A DNA stretch of 33,391 nucleotides from Crocinitomicaceae bacterium (GTDB lineage Bacteria > Bacteroidota > Bacteroidia > Flavobacteriales_D > Crocinitomicaceae), in NCBI GenBank assembly GCA_022447665.1, contig JAKVAQ010000002.1:43829-77219 (forward strand), in the 5' to 3' direction. Within the stretch, counting starts at the first letter, position 1. Every line of letters begins with the position of its first letter. This document shows, one piece after another, positions 26,801 to 33,391 of this stretch. The position numbers and the translations under genes are program-made. The notes beneath the pieces are model-generated. The model did no database searches and was not told where the DNA came from. It was given only the letters and a program-made list of their open reading frames with translations.

Positions 26801-27008
26801 CAATAAAAAAACCAAGTTGATTTATCGTTGCCGGGCCTGAAATTCCAGCCGCATTCAATTCATCAACGGTATACACCATCTGGGCTACTGTCTTCCTATT
26901 CCAAATATTTATAGGAGAATTTGTCGTAACACCATTAGTAGTGGTTCCAGACCCCAAAACAATAGTCTGTGCGTTTGTACTAGATCCTAGTAACAAAAAC
27001 AGCCACAA
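23850..27008 (-). CDS. Large modular surface protein, paralogue of the LamG protein, T9SS-type C-terminus
   Basis: Secreted protein of about 1052 aa, first gene of the minus-strand operon. No ATG is available: the annotated start is TTG at 27008 (MWLFLLLGSSTNAQ), but the frame is open back to a stop 22 codons earlier and the extension contains GKRRIF, a better signal-peptide n-region, so the true start may be a CTG or other rare codon. About 15-190: an N-terminal beta-domain common in Bacteroidota surface proteins (QMVYTVDELNAAGISG). About 195-345: WTG...NPNNWSAGLP-type repeats. About 345-443: an inserted module with LWGDGWNGGFLEIY. From about 455: the roughly 600-residue region shared with its neighbour, an SprB repeat (GGTAPYAYVW), and a sorting-like end (FYILNALGQRVYSF). 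It ends FRFVNN, without the usual basic tail. Confidence 0.85.
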   Translation of the reverse strand: MWLFLLLGSSTNAQTIVLGSGTTTNGVTTNSPINIWNRKTVAQMVYTVDELNAAGISGPATINQLGFFIGNPGIYPLPDYTIQMKHTNAENASGNLEGGYTTIKSAFDYSPGYGWDMLTLDTPFDWNGTQNIVLRVCWSRVTASDPSGQVRIYNFTSGYKYRGTNGGGSACNQTPNTVLNTKPQLKLIFETTTVWTGEVNEDTSNPNNWSAGLPDFDMDVLVPGGTPNDPDILTTLNCRNFTNDGTVNLSSGGEIVISQDLTNNGSFNDAGGLIRTIGTDPCQVIANTPFTIQNVIASSSGGTSIAGGMLTIGNELLVAKGDFNTGDNLIINSDVSGTGRIAEIRTTCTYTLTMTDLWGDGWNGGFLEIYEEGALIETFSGKDASSTETFIVEEGLTFELVYTSGFYENENAYTLTDDGGTVIFSDGTTPATGTVFTYTAAGCSFSPTVIGNVTMERYIDAGETYWRYFSSAVNGATIEQYNDDFLTAGYPGSTYPSFTSGGASWPSIYTYDETAGPGLGYNPVSSAADVIATGEGLQVWCGDTITGTTPFLVDLTGPANQGNISLPVSYTFTGSVAEDGYCLVGNPYPSTIDWDSPNWIRTSNIANAVYIQNPDTKLFASYVAGASTNGGSRYIASQQAFWVSVTGATPAPNVVATERVKSDVDATFFKASESVYSPGMTISVYGDESQDQTVFRHIEGSTDSYDSQFDAVEYFGGWGVQPQISLINEIGEEFSIQSLDLGYEEWAIPMRVVVFETGVYSLSFENTSEVDVPCMRLEDLYTGDFYDVSEDVGFEIELYDSTFAPRFLLHVGRNVETEVSEPTCFGENDGAILLDLNLATDVEYSITSAIGTEDFIGFGDPLLIENLESGIYTIEIPGSGGFCGVDNYSFAVTQPNKIDIDGLVSHEIESETGEIYVNATGGTAPYAYVWSDGGVGPLRTTLGAGIYEVEVTDGNGCTSTEVFEILATLEMEEEVSETEFFHDELNNVIQISGALNEGDEFYILNALGQRVYSFTINPGTLHTVYLRDAGLSAGTYMLVNFNSTTSFRFVNN

Positions 27009-27195
27009 ATGGAAAATTCTTCTTTTTCCTAATTGAACTAAGTATTTAAATAGGGTTTTCAGATGTCAACAAATAGGTAAATGCTCCTATTAAATTAACG
27101 ACTTTTTACTTTACATGGTTGTATGAATTACTTAGAAAAGTTAATATGTTCGACGAAAACACCTACATAATCGACTAATTATCAAAAGCTAAAGG

Positions 27196-29976
27196 TTAAC
27201 AAAACTCACAGTACTTCGCCGATTTATTGTGCGCGAATACCTTTTCGGAAGATAGAATCTCTTTTAAAAGCGCAGCTAATTCCTCTTTAAAAAGATCGAG
27301 TAGATCACTAGTTATTAGGTCGGTTTGCGAAATTGGATTTTGAATTGATTGGAGCCAATTATCAGCATTAACCAAAGCGATTATACCTGATTTAAAACTC
27401 TTTATTTCAGGATAATTCTGAGCGAACATTATGGAATAAAGTGCCAATTGTCGGCCATGTCCTTTGTGCTCATCGGTAAAGAATTTGGTCATTTGTTCTG
27501 CAATCGAGATTTTCTTTGTTTTCCCAAAAATCTGAATTTTTTCATCCGAAGATTTTCCAGACTTGTAATCGATTATTCTATATACGCCGTCCACTTTGTC
27601 TATTCGGTCCACCAAACCATAAATTTTCACATCTATTCTTCCTTCATGATAATCAATAGGAATGACAGCGCTTAACTCTTTTTCTAAATCAACAATTTCA
27701 ACTTCAGAATTCTCTACCTCTTTAATCTGTTGATCCATGAATTTTTCCAGAAGTTTTAACGATACTTCAAAAGCCAGCTTATTTTTTCCAGTTTGTAAGC
27801 TCTCCGAAGAATATTTGCTTTCTGCGTAAGCCTCCAACAACATGTCTTCAAGTTCAGACTTCAAATTTTTTAAGTCTTTCTTGTTTAAGTTTTTGTTCTT
27901 TTCAAGAAAAGATTCCTTCATTATTCGCTCTAGCACAGCGTGAATTTGAACACCAAAAGAAGAATGATCAATTTCTTCTTCCACATCATCTTCGTCTCGT
28001 AATCCTAATACAGATCTATAATAGAAGTCTTTTGAACAAGTAACATAATTATTCAGCGCCGTTGGAGAGAGGCCCTTATTTGAGAGTAGATCTTTTATTC
28101 TTTCAAACGATAGTTTAGTTTGTGTAAATTCAGAAGAAGATATGTCGTTTGTTTTTTCTGCTCCAACATTTAGTCTTTTCAAGGTATGCTGATTTTCAAA
28201 GTCCAAATCGTTAATTAATTGATTAATATATCGACTAGGTTCATTGGCTCCAAAACCTGAATTAGAATCTTCAAAAATTAAATCTACTTTTTTGGCTCTC
28301 TGGAGTAATCTATAAAAATGATGAGCAAAAATTGCTTGTCTATCTTCCTCACACGGCAAACCATGATGCTTTCTTAGATCTCTCGGAATATAGGTTTTCG
28401 CAATATTAGTTTTCGGTAAATTACCTTCGTTTAAACCAACCACAACAAGTTCGTCAAAGTCCAAAGTTCTAGTCTCTAAGATCCCCATGACTTGAAGTCC
28501 ATTTATTGGATTACCGTAGAATGATAAGTCTTGACTTTTAAAAAACTCAGACAATATTTTTTTTAACGTTTTTAACGAAAGACCTTTTCCGTATTTCGCG
28601 ATGAAATCGTCAGCCTCCCTCAAGGTAAGATCGAACAATCTATACACCTCTCCTTCCATTTCACCTAATTCCTCCTTACCTAACGCAGAATGGAGTGCCT
28701 TCAATGCCTGAACACCATCATTGCAAACATCTTTCCAAGGTTTGAATAGTATTGACAATTGCTCTAAAACAGGAAATTTTATAATCAAATCCTCAAACGA
28801 TATGAATACATGATTTTGTCTAATTATCTCATTCTCGTATTTTGCCAACTCTTCTTTACTCACGAAAGCTCCCATCCACGACTGATCAATGAGGGCAAGT
28901 AATGTCTTGAAGTATAACTTTGAAGATCCAAACTTTTGAAATGAAAATTGAATTTCAAAAACTTGCTCAAAAAGACTACCGAAAGTAGTGTGAAAGAATG
29001 GAAAACCTAAGGTAACGTTAACAGTGGTAAATTTATTAGGCAGTGTCCTTATTATAGGTAATGTTAATGACTCGTCGGCTAAAACTAGCGCTATTGATTC
29101 ACTTGGATTCTTTTCAGATAAAATTTGAGAAACGGCTCCTACCTGTTGAACGGAATGATCAGCAGAAATTAAGCGGAAATTTTTAGATATTGCTTCAAAG
29201 TTATTTGGATATTGTTCAGCTAAATTATGGTTGTCTTTATACTCAGCATAGAAGTGTTTTGCTTCGTGATCATGGATATCCAAGTAAAAAGCATCCATAT
29301 CAAAAATAACGGTAGCCTTTTTGTCTCTCTTTAGACTAAAAATCAGATCTTCCTCTACACGAGACAACGCGTTAAAGCCTATGAAGTAGATATGCTTCCA
29401 AGAGACCTGATCATTTCTTACATTTTCCTCAAGATTTAGAAATGATTTGGCGGAGTTTTCAACATTTTCCTGCTCCAGTTGAGCATTATACGCGGTATAA
29501 TATTGATTTAACTTCAACCAAAACTTTCTAAATTCGCTTTGACGATCACTCATTTCATCCTCACCAATATTCCAATGCTCTAACTCCTTTATATTCTTAA
29601 GGTCAGAAAAAATCTCCTCAGGATCTATTTTATAGCGTTCTATTTCATCAAAATCCGACACCAACATACCGCCCCATTTGAGAAAATCGTTAATATCTTC
29701 CGCATTACTACCCTCAACTATTTTATGCGTTTCATACATTAAAAACAAGAGCTCAGTTGAACTAGCAATCCTTCTGTTTGAAACCTCTTTTGCCCAATCA
29801 TAGATGGTTACTATCTCTGGACTAAAAAATGGAGAACTATTTTCTTCTGCTAAGTGTTTATAGAGAAAGGTGATTGCACGTTTGTTAGGAAGGACGATTA
29901 ATATTTTGTCCAATTCCTTTTGGTGATTATTTATAATTGTTTTCGCAACACGTTTTAAGAAACTCTCTTTACTCAT
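27196..29976 (-). CDS. AddB-like PD-(D/E)XK nuclease / inactivated helicase protein
   Basis: Recombination-type exonuclease subunit (926 aa) resembling AddB/RexB, expected to act with an AddA helicase in double-strand break processing. The N-terminus has DKILIVLPNKRAITFLYKHL, a helicase-like core without an intact Walker A. RecB-type nuclease motifs follow: His679 (GVQIHAVLE), Asp790 (GLVDRID), and D803-Y804-K805 in IIDYKSGK, then QLALYSIMF. A Cys at about 647 (NYVTCSKDF) and CEFC at 923-926 resemble the AddB iron-sulfur ligands, but the chain stops right after the second Cys, so a fourth ligand is not seen. No addA is in the window. The gene is divergent from bcp. The 187 bp after its stop, before the giant surface genes, hold no clear terminator; a near-match -7 box (TAACTTTT, 27136-27143, minus) is there. 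Confidence 0.85.
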   Translation of the reverse strand: MSKESFLKRVAKTIINNHQKELDKILIVLPNKRAITFLYKHLAEENSSPFFSPEIVTIYDWAKEVSNRRIASSTELLFLMYETHKIVEGSNAEDINDFLKWGGMLVSDFDEIERYKIDPEEIFSDLKNIKELEHWNIGEDEMSDRQSEFRKFWLKLNQYYTAYNAQLEQENVENSAKSFLNLEENVRNDQVSWKHIYFIGFNALSRVEEDLIFSLKRDKKATVIFDMDAFYLDIHDHEAKHFYAEYKDNHNLAEQYPNNFEAISKNFRLISADHSVQQVGAVSQILSEKNPSESIALVLADESLTLPIIRTLPNKFTTVNVTLGFPFFHTTFGSLFEQVFEIQFSFQKFGSSKLYFKTLLALIDQSWMGAFVSKEELAKYENEIIRQNHVFISFEDLIIKFPVLEQLSILFKPWKDVCNDGVQALKALHSALGKEELGEMEGEVYRLFDLTLREADDFIAKYGKGLSLKTLKKILSEFFKSQDLSFYGNPINGLQVMGILETRTLDFDELVVVGLNEGNLPKTNIAKTYIPRDLRKHHGLPCEEDRQAIFAHHFYRLLQRAKKVDLIFEDSNSGFGANEPSRYINQLINDLDFENQHTLKRLNVGAEKTNDISSSEFTQTKLSFERIKDLLSNKGLSPTALNNYVTCSKDFYYRSVLGLRDEDDVEEEIDHSSFGVQIHAVLERIMKESFLEKNKNLNKKDLKNLKSELEDMLLEAYAESKYSSESLQTGKNKLAFEVSLKLLEKFMDQQIKEVENSEVEIVDLEKELSAVIPIDYHEGRIDVKIYGLVDRIDKVDGVYRIIDYKSGKSSDEKIQIFGKTKKISIAEQMTKFFTDEHKGHGRQLALYSIMFAQNYPEIKSFKSGIIALVNADNWLQSIQNPISQTDLITSDLLDLFKEELAALLKEILSSEKVFAHNKSAKYCEFC

Positions 29977-30071
29977 GGAAGTTTAAATATATATAATCCC
30001 CTTTCATTATTCACCTAAAACTATTCTTTGTATTTTTTTTGTTTAAATATTCGTCAATTTAATTTTTTGAT

Positions 30072-30079
30072 TAAATTTG
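30072..30079 (+). promoter_or_regulatory. Putative -7 box of bcp
   Basis: TAAATTTG matches TAnnTTTG exactly, 31 bases before the ATG. A partial -33 (TTCG, 30050-30053) is 18 bases upstream. The rest of the 133-bp divergent region is A/T-rich with nothing else clear. Confidence 0.5.
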
Positions 30080-30109
30080 CGTCAGCTATTTGATTAATAA
30101 TTCGTCTAT

Positions 30110-30568
30110 ATGAAAATCGATGTAGGAAGTAAAGCTCCAAACTTTTCAGGAGAAACTCAGAACGGTAATACCGTCTCATTAAGTGATTACAGTGGTAAAA
30201 AATTAATTATTTTCTTTTACCCTAAAGATAACACACCTGGGTGCACAGCGGAAGCCTGTGATTTAAGAGATAACTATTCTTTATTAAAGGAAAAAGGATT
30301 TGAAATTGTAGGTGTTAGTGCCGACAGTGTTAAAAAGCATGAAAATTTCGCTAAGAAATATAAATTGCCTTTTCCTTTGATAGCGGATACAGAAAAGAAG
30401 ATGATAAATGACTATGAAGTGTGGGGACCTAAAAAATTCATGGGACGTGAATTTGATGGCATCCACAGAACAACATATATAATTGATGAGAACGGCATTA
30501 TTTCTCATCGCTTTGATAAAGTAAAAACTAAAGAGCATGCAGCTCAAATATTAGCTGAAGTAGAATAA
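30110..30568 (+). CDS. bcp: Thioredoxin-dependent peroxiredoxin (BCP/PrxQ)
   Basis: Reduces hydrogen peroxide and organic hydroperoxides using thioredoxin, in the cytoplasm (152 aa, the usual length). The active site DNTPGCTAEACDLRD holds the peroxidatic Cys45 and, five residues on, Cys50, the resolving Cys of atypical 2-Cys BCP enzymes. The PxxxTxxC region, FFYPKD and the Arg in HRTTYIID are conserved. recA begins 62 bp downstream with no terminator between, so recA may be partly transcribed from here, a sensible pairing of oxidative damage and repair functions (inference). Confidence 0.96.
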   Translation: MKIDVGSKAPNFSGETQNGNTVSLSDYSGKKLIIFFYPKDNTPGCTAEACDLRDNYSLLKEKGFEIVGVSADSVKKHENFAKKYKLPFPLIADTEKKMINDYEVWGPKKFMGREFDGIHRTTYIIDENGIISHRFDKVKTKEHAAQILAEVE

Positions 30569-30630
30569 TTTTTTAGATCGTAAATAGATTACGACATAAC
30601 CCTTGAACTTTGTATTAAAATTTAAACATC

Positions 30631-31653
30631 ATGGCAGAAGTAAACAATGAAAAAATGAAGGCGTTACAGTTAACGCTTGACAAATTAGAAAAGACCTATG
30701 GCAAAGGCACCGTAATGAAATTGGGCGATAATGCCGTTGAAGACATTGACGTAATACCTACGGGTTCATTAACATTAGATTTGGCGTTGGGTGTTGCTGG
30801 ATTCCCTAAAGGACGAATCGTTGAAATTTATGGACCTGAATCATCTGGTAAAACCACAATCGCATTACATGCAATAGCTGAATGTCAAAAACAAGGTGGG
30901 GTTGCAGCCTTTATTGATGCGGAACATGCATTTGATAGATTTTATGCGGAGAAGTTAGGTGTAGACATTGAAAACCTTTTAATTTCTCAACCTGACAATG
31001 GTGAGCAAGCATTAGAAATCGCTGACAACTTAATCCGTTCTGGCGCAGTAGATATTCTTATTGTTGACTCCGTTGCTGCATTAACTCCCCGTGCAGAAAT
31101 CGAGGGAGAAATGAGTGATTCTCAAATGGGACTTCAAGCACGACTAATGTCGAAAGCATTGAGAAAACTAACTAGCTCGATTAATAAGGCCAACACTTGC
31201 TGCATATTCATTAACCAGTTGAGAGATAAGATTGGAGTAATGTTCGGAAATCCAGAAACAACTACTGGTGGTAATGCTCTTAAATTCTACTCATCAATCA
31301 GAATCGATATTAGAAGATCAAGCCAAATTAAAGATGGAGACGAAGTAATTGGTAATAGAACTAAAATCAAGATTGTCAAGAACAAAGTAGCACCTCCTTT
31401 TAGACGTGCAGAATTCGACATCATGTATGGTGAAGGAATCTCTAAAGTTGGAGAAATAATTGATTTAGGTGTTGAACTAAACACTATTAAAAAGAGTGGT
31501 TCTTGGTTTAGTTATGGAGAAACCAAATTAGGTCAAGGTAGAGATGCTGTTAAAACACTCATAAAAGACAACCCAGAATTGATGGAAGAACTGGAAACAG
31601 GTATTTATGATGCTTTACAGCCTAAAGATTCGAAAGAAGAAGAGGTTGTATAA
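30631..31653 (+). CDS. recA: Recombinase RecA
   Basis: ATP-dependent strand-exchange protein for homologous recombination and, where present, SOS co-protease (340 aa). The N-terminal polymerisation helix has the family form [20 protein letters not shown]. Walker A is GPESSGKT (68-75), Walker B is [10 protein letters not shown], and the L1/L2 DNA-binding loops are around [17 protein letters not shown] and [19 protein letters not shown]. The acidic C-terminus (DSKEEEVV) is typical. I see no LexA-like operator and no exact TAnnTTTG box in the 62-bp gap from bcp. A double hairpin follows the gene. Confidence 0.98.
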   Translation: MAEVNNEKMKALQLTLDKLEKTYGKGTVMKLGDNAVEDIDVIPTGSLTLDLALGVAGFPKGRIVEIYGPESSGKTTIALHAIAECQKQGGVAAFIDAEHAFDRFYAEKLGVDIENLLISQPDNGEQALEIADNLIRSGAVDILIVDSVAALTPRAEIEGEMSDSQMGLQARLMSKALRKLTSSINKANTCCIFINQLRDKIGVMFGNPETTTGGNALKFYSSIRIDIRRSSQIKDGDEVIGNRTKIKIVKNKVAPPFRRAEFDIMYGEGISKVGEIIDLGVELNTIKKSGSWFSYGETKLGQGRDAVKTLIKDNPELMEELETGIYDALQPKDSKEEEVV

Positions 31654-31672
31654 GTTTACTTCTACCAAGGGG

Positions 31673-31741
31673 CCTCTGTTCGTTTGCCGATGAACAGGGG
31701 CGAATATTCAAGAGCGTCCAATGCAGGACGCTCTTTTTTTT
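31673..31741 (+). terminator. Tandem hairpins, the second an intrinsic terminator of recA
   Basis: Hairpin 1: CCTCTGTTC (31673-31681) with GAACAGGGG (31692-31700), one G-U pair, 10-base loop. Hairpin 2: AGAGCGTCC (31711-31719) with GGACGCTCT (31726-31734), 6-base loop, then eight T. Hairpin 2 is a textbook terminator; hairpin 1 may protect the recA mRNA 3' end. Confidence 0.9.
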
Positions 31742-31785
31742 GCACATACCAATCAATACATGTTATAACTTTTAAAAGGAATATT

Positions 31786-31793
31786 TACTTTTG
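31786..31793 (+). promoter_or_regulatory. Putative -7 box of the TPR lipoprotein gene
   Basis: TACTTTTG is an exact TAnnTTTG match 19 bases before the ATG at 31813, downstream of the recA terminator. No clean TTTG at -33. Confidence 0.5.
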
Positions 31794-31812
31794 ATTCTAG
31801 AAGCTAAATACA

Positions 31813-32847
31813 ATGTACAACCCTCTTATTAAGTTCATCGGAATTATAGTTGTAGGACTGACACTAATAAAGTGCAGCAGCGGCGGAATCGGTGGTGATT
31901 TCCTTGAACCTCCAGTGTTCAGGGATTCATTACACGCTTTTAACTTTTATGTCGACAATTATCCAGAAAATAAAGAACCTCTATTTTACCGAAGTAAATT
32001 CTTTATAAGGAACGGAAATGTAGCCGGAGCTAACAATGACATAAGAAAGGCTTTAGAATTAGATTCAACAGATCTTCGCTTCAGAAATACCTATGCAAGC
32101 ATTCAGCTTTCTATGCTTAACCTTGAAGAGGTAAAATACCATTATGAGTACACACTAGCACAAGAGCCTCACAATATCGATGCTTTGATGGGAATGGCAA
32201 AACTGTATGCTTTATTGAGCAACTTTCCAATGGCTCAGCACAGGTATTTAGACACCGTTATTTCAATTAATCCATATTACGCCGATGCCTATTTCTTGAG
32301 AGGAATAATTTACCGAACAGAATATGAATTATCAGGAAATCCAGAATCATTGAGAAGATCTTTATCTAATTTCCAAACTACAGTTGAACAAAATCCCGAG
32401 TACTACGGTGCCTACATTGAGATGGGTGTGGTATTCGATAATTTGGACTCGACTATAGCTTTAGATTATTATAATTCAGCTCTTGAAATATCTCCAAAAA
32501 GTACAGAAGCACTCTACAACAAAGGAATGTACTTTCAAAAAAGAGGATACGTTGATAGTGCCTTATCGCAATATCATAAAATACTCACCATTGATTCATC
32601 CTTCACCAATGCATACTACAATCAAGGTTATATTCACCTTATTATGACTGGAGTACTAGACAGTGCGCGTTTCTACTTTGAAGAATCTATAAAGAGAGAA
32701 CCTGATCATTACCGTGCTTATAACAACCTTGGACTTACCTATGAGAAATTAGGTGAAAAGGAAACGGCAATAAAAAACTATAAAAAGGCAATTGACATTT
32801 ATCCTGATTTCAAACTGGCAAAAGAAAATCTTAACGCGCTACAGTAA
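31813..32847 (+). CDS. TPR-repeat protein, probable lipoprotein
   Basis: Exported protein of 344 aa. The N-terminus is a hydrophobic segment ending LTLIKCSSGG; the Cys is placed as in a lipoprotein, although Lys just before it is atypical for a lipobox, so lipidation is likely but not certain. From about 40 to 344 it is a run of about eight TPR units (e.g. AYNNLGLTYEKLGEKETAIK, ALYNKGMYFQKRGYVDSALS). TPR lipoproteins in Bacteroidota include gliding and T9SS accessory proteins, but nothing here assigns it to one. A membrane-protein gene starts 4 bp after its stop. Confidence 0.85.
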   Translation: MYNPLIKFIGIIVVGLTLIKCSSGGIGGDFLEPPVFRDSLHAFNFYVDNYPENKEPLFYRSKFFIRNGNVAGANNDIRKALELDSTDLRFRNTYASIQLSMLNLEEVKYHYEYTLAQEPHNIDALMGMAKLYALLSNFPMAQHRYLDTVISINPYYADAYFLRGIIYRTEYELSGNPESLRRSLSNFQTTVEQNPEYYGAYIEMGVVFDNLDSTIALDYYNSALEISPKSTEALYNKGMYFQKRGYVDSALSQYHKILTIDSSFTNAYYNQGYIHLIMTGVLDSARFYFEESIKREPDHYRAYNNLGLTYEKLGEKETAIKNYKKAIDIYPDFKLAKENLNALQ

Positions 32848-32851
32848 TTTA

Positions 32852-33391
32852 ATGAAGGAAAAACTCAAGAACCCTTTTTTTCAGCAATACGCGCTAGAAC
32901 TTCTATTACCGTTAGTAGGATATTTTTTCTTTGATTGGAGCTTAACGATAATAGCCGTTTTCTATTTTCTTGATCAAATTGCATCGGACATTGTTTACGC
33001 CAGAAAAATCAACAAAATCGGTAGTGAACAGAAAGTTAAAAACCACTTTTTTAAAAGCACTGTTGTATTAGTCAATTTTCTAATCATTTTCGTAGCTGAA
33101 GCAGCCCTATTTGACCATTTCTGGCCTAATCTAATTTCACAAAGTAAAACCGAATTCTACGCAGAAATTTGGGATTTCACGGTGTCAGAACTTTGGATTC
33201 TATTCCCTTTATTGATAGCTGTATATCACTTTAAAGATTTGTTTACCTTTTACATGCCACGACGCTTCGCAAATCATGACTTCAATAAAACAATATTTTC
33301 TAGAACGATTTTCAACTTAGGCATATTCATGCTAGTATTTAATGGACTACAATTAAGTCCAAATATCGCGGGAAGCGAACTTCCAGCACTA
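32852..33391 (+). CDS. Hypothetical membrane protein, 3' end outside window
   Basis: The frame opens at ATG 32852 (MKEKLKNPFFQQYALELL) and stays open to the last base, giving 180 codons without a stop. There are about five hydrophobic segments: about 14-40 (LLLPLVGYFFFDW…), 68-85 (VVLVNFLIIFVAEAALF), 118-135 (ELWILFPLLIAVYHF) and 160-172. A conserved-looking motif KDLFTFYMPRRFANHDF precedes the last helix. I do not recognise the family. Its position 4 bp after the TPR lipoprotein gene suggests co-transcription. Confidence 0.75.
   Translation, partial: MKEKLKNPFFQQYALELLLPLVGYFFFDWSLTIIAVFYFLDQIASDIVYARKINKIGSEQKVKNHFFKSTVVLVNFLIIFVAEAALFDHFWPNLISQSKTEFYAEIWDFTVSELWILFPLLIAVYHFKDLFTFYMPRRFANHDFNKTIFSRTIFNLGIFMLVFNGLQLSPNIAGSELPAL

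Noticed and set aside
27009-27195. Possible RNA gene or riboswitch in the 187-bp gap
   Set aside because: No strong stem, tRNA-like fold or known aptamer pattern was visible; only weak promoter-like boxes.

Overview
The window is a stretch of ordinary low-GC chromosome from a member of the Bacteroidota. A marine or freshwater Flavobacteriales lineage (Cryomorphaceae/Crocinitomicaceae-like) is my best guess; the lineage is inference. The phylum call rests on three things. Secreted proteins carry type IX secretion (T9SS) C-terminal sorting domains, SprB-type repeats and the TPR-propeller-CRD-OmpA architecture. Promoter boxes match the Bacteroidota TTTG / TAnnTTTG pattern. Rho carries the long charged linker of this phylum. 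No tRNA, rRNA, CRISPR array, insertion sequence or prophage was found.

Layout. 1-2459 (+): end of an S9 prolyl-oligopeptidase, a PAP2 phosphatase and a FluC/CrcB fluoride channel, tightly packed. 2507-4018 (-): rho with its own terminator. 4221-5603 (+): phosphoglucosamine/phosphomannomutase. 5730-8921 (+): a secreted TPR protein and a PorE-like OmpA-family protein, closed by a bidirectional terminator shared with fabD (8992-9879, -). 9988-10917 (-): an acidic T9SS cargo protein with its own terminator. 11057-11939 (+): a decayed lipoprotein gene. 12001-14180 (+): a histidine kinase/response regulator pair. 14181-15248 (-): a membrane protein with a Lys-rich tail. 15401-17790 (+): SPFH protein, small membrane protein and endonuclease/exonuclease/phosphatase-fold protein. 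17791-27008 (-): an apparent operon of two giant modular surface proteins and a frameshifted TfoX-like gene. 27196-29976 (-): AddB-like PD-(D/E)XK nuclease. 30110-31653 (+): bcp peroxiredoxin and recA, followed by a double hairpin. 31813-33391 (+): TPR lipoprotein and a membrane protein cut by the window edge.

Most notable observations: (a) an identical 15-bp box, GTTAAAAAAGGTTAA, directly upstream of the two-component operon promoter and again in the divergent region between the T9SS cargo gene and the decayed gene, with GTTAA half-sites exactly 10 bp apart, as expected for an OmpR-family operator; (b) a well-formed Bacteroidota promoter that moves the kinase start to 12001; (c) two genes broken by small lesions (the lipoprotein at 11057-11939 and the TfoX-like gene at 17791-18121); (d) two giant paralogous surface proteins sharing about 600 C-terminal residues, with different N-terminal modules and a domain inserted in one copy, joined by TAATG stop-start overlaps. 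I see no clear evidence of a wholly new defence or mobile system here.
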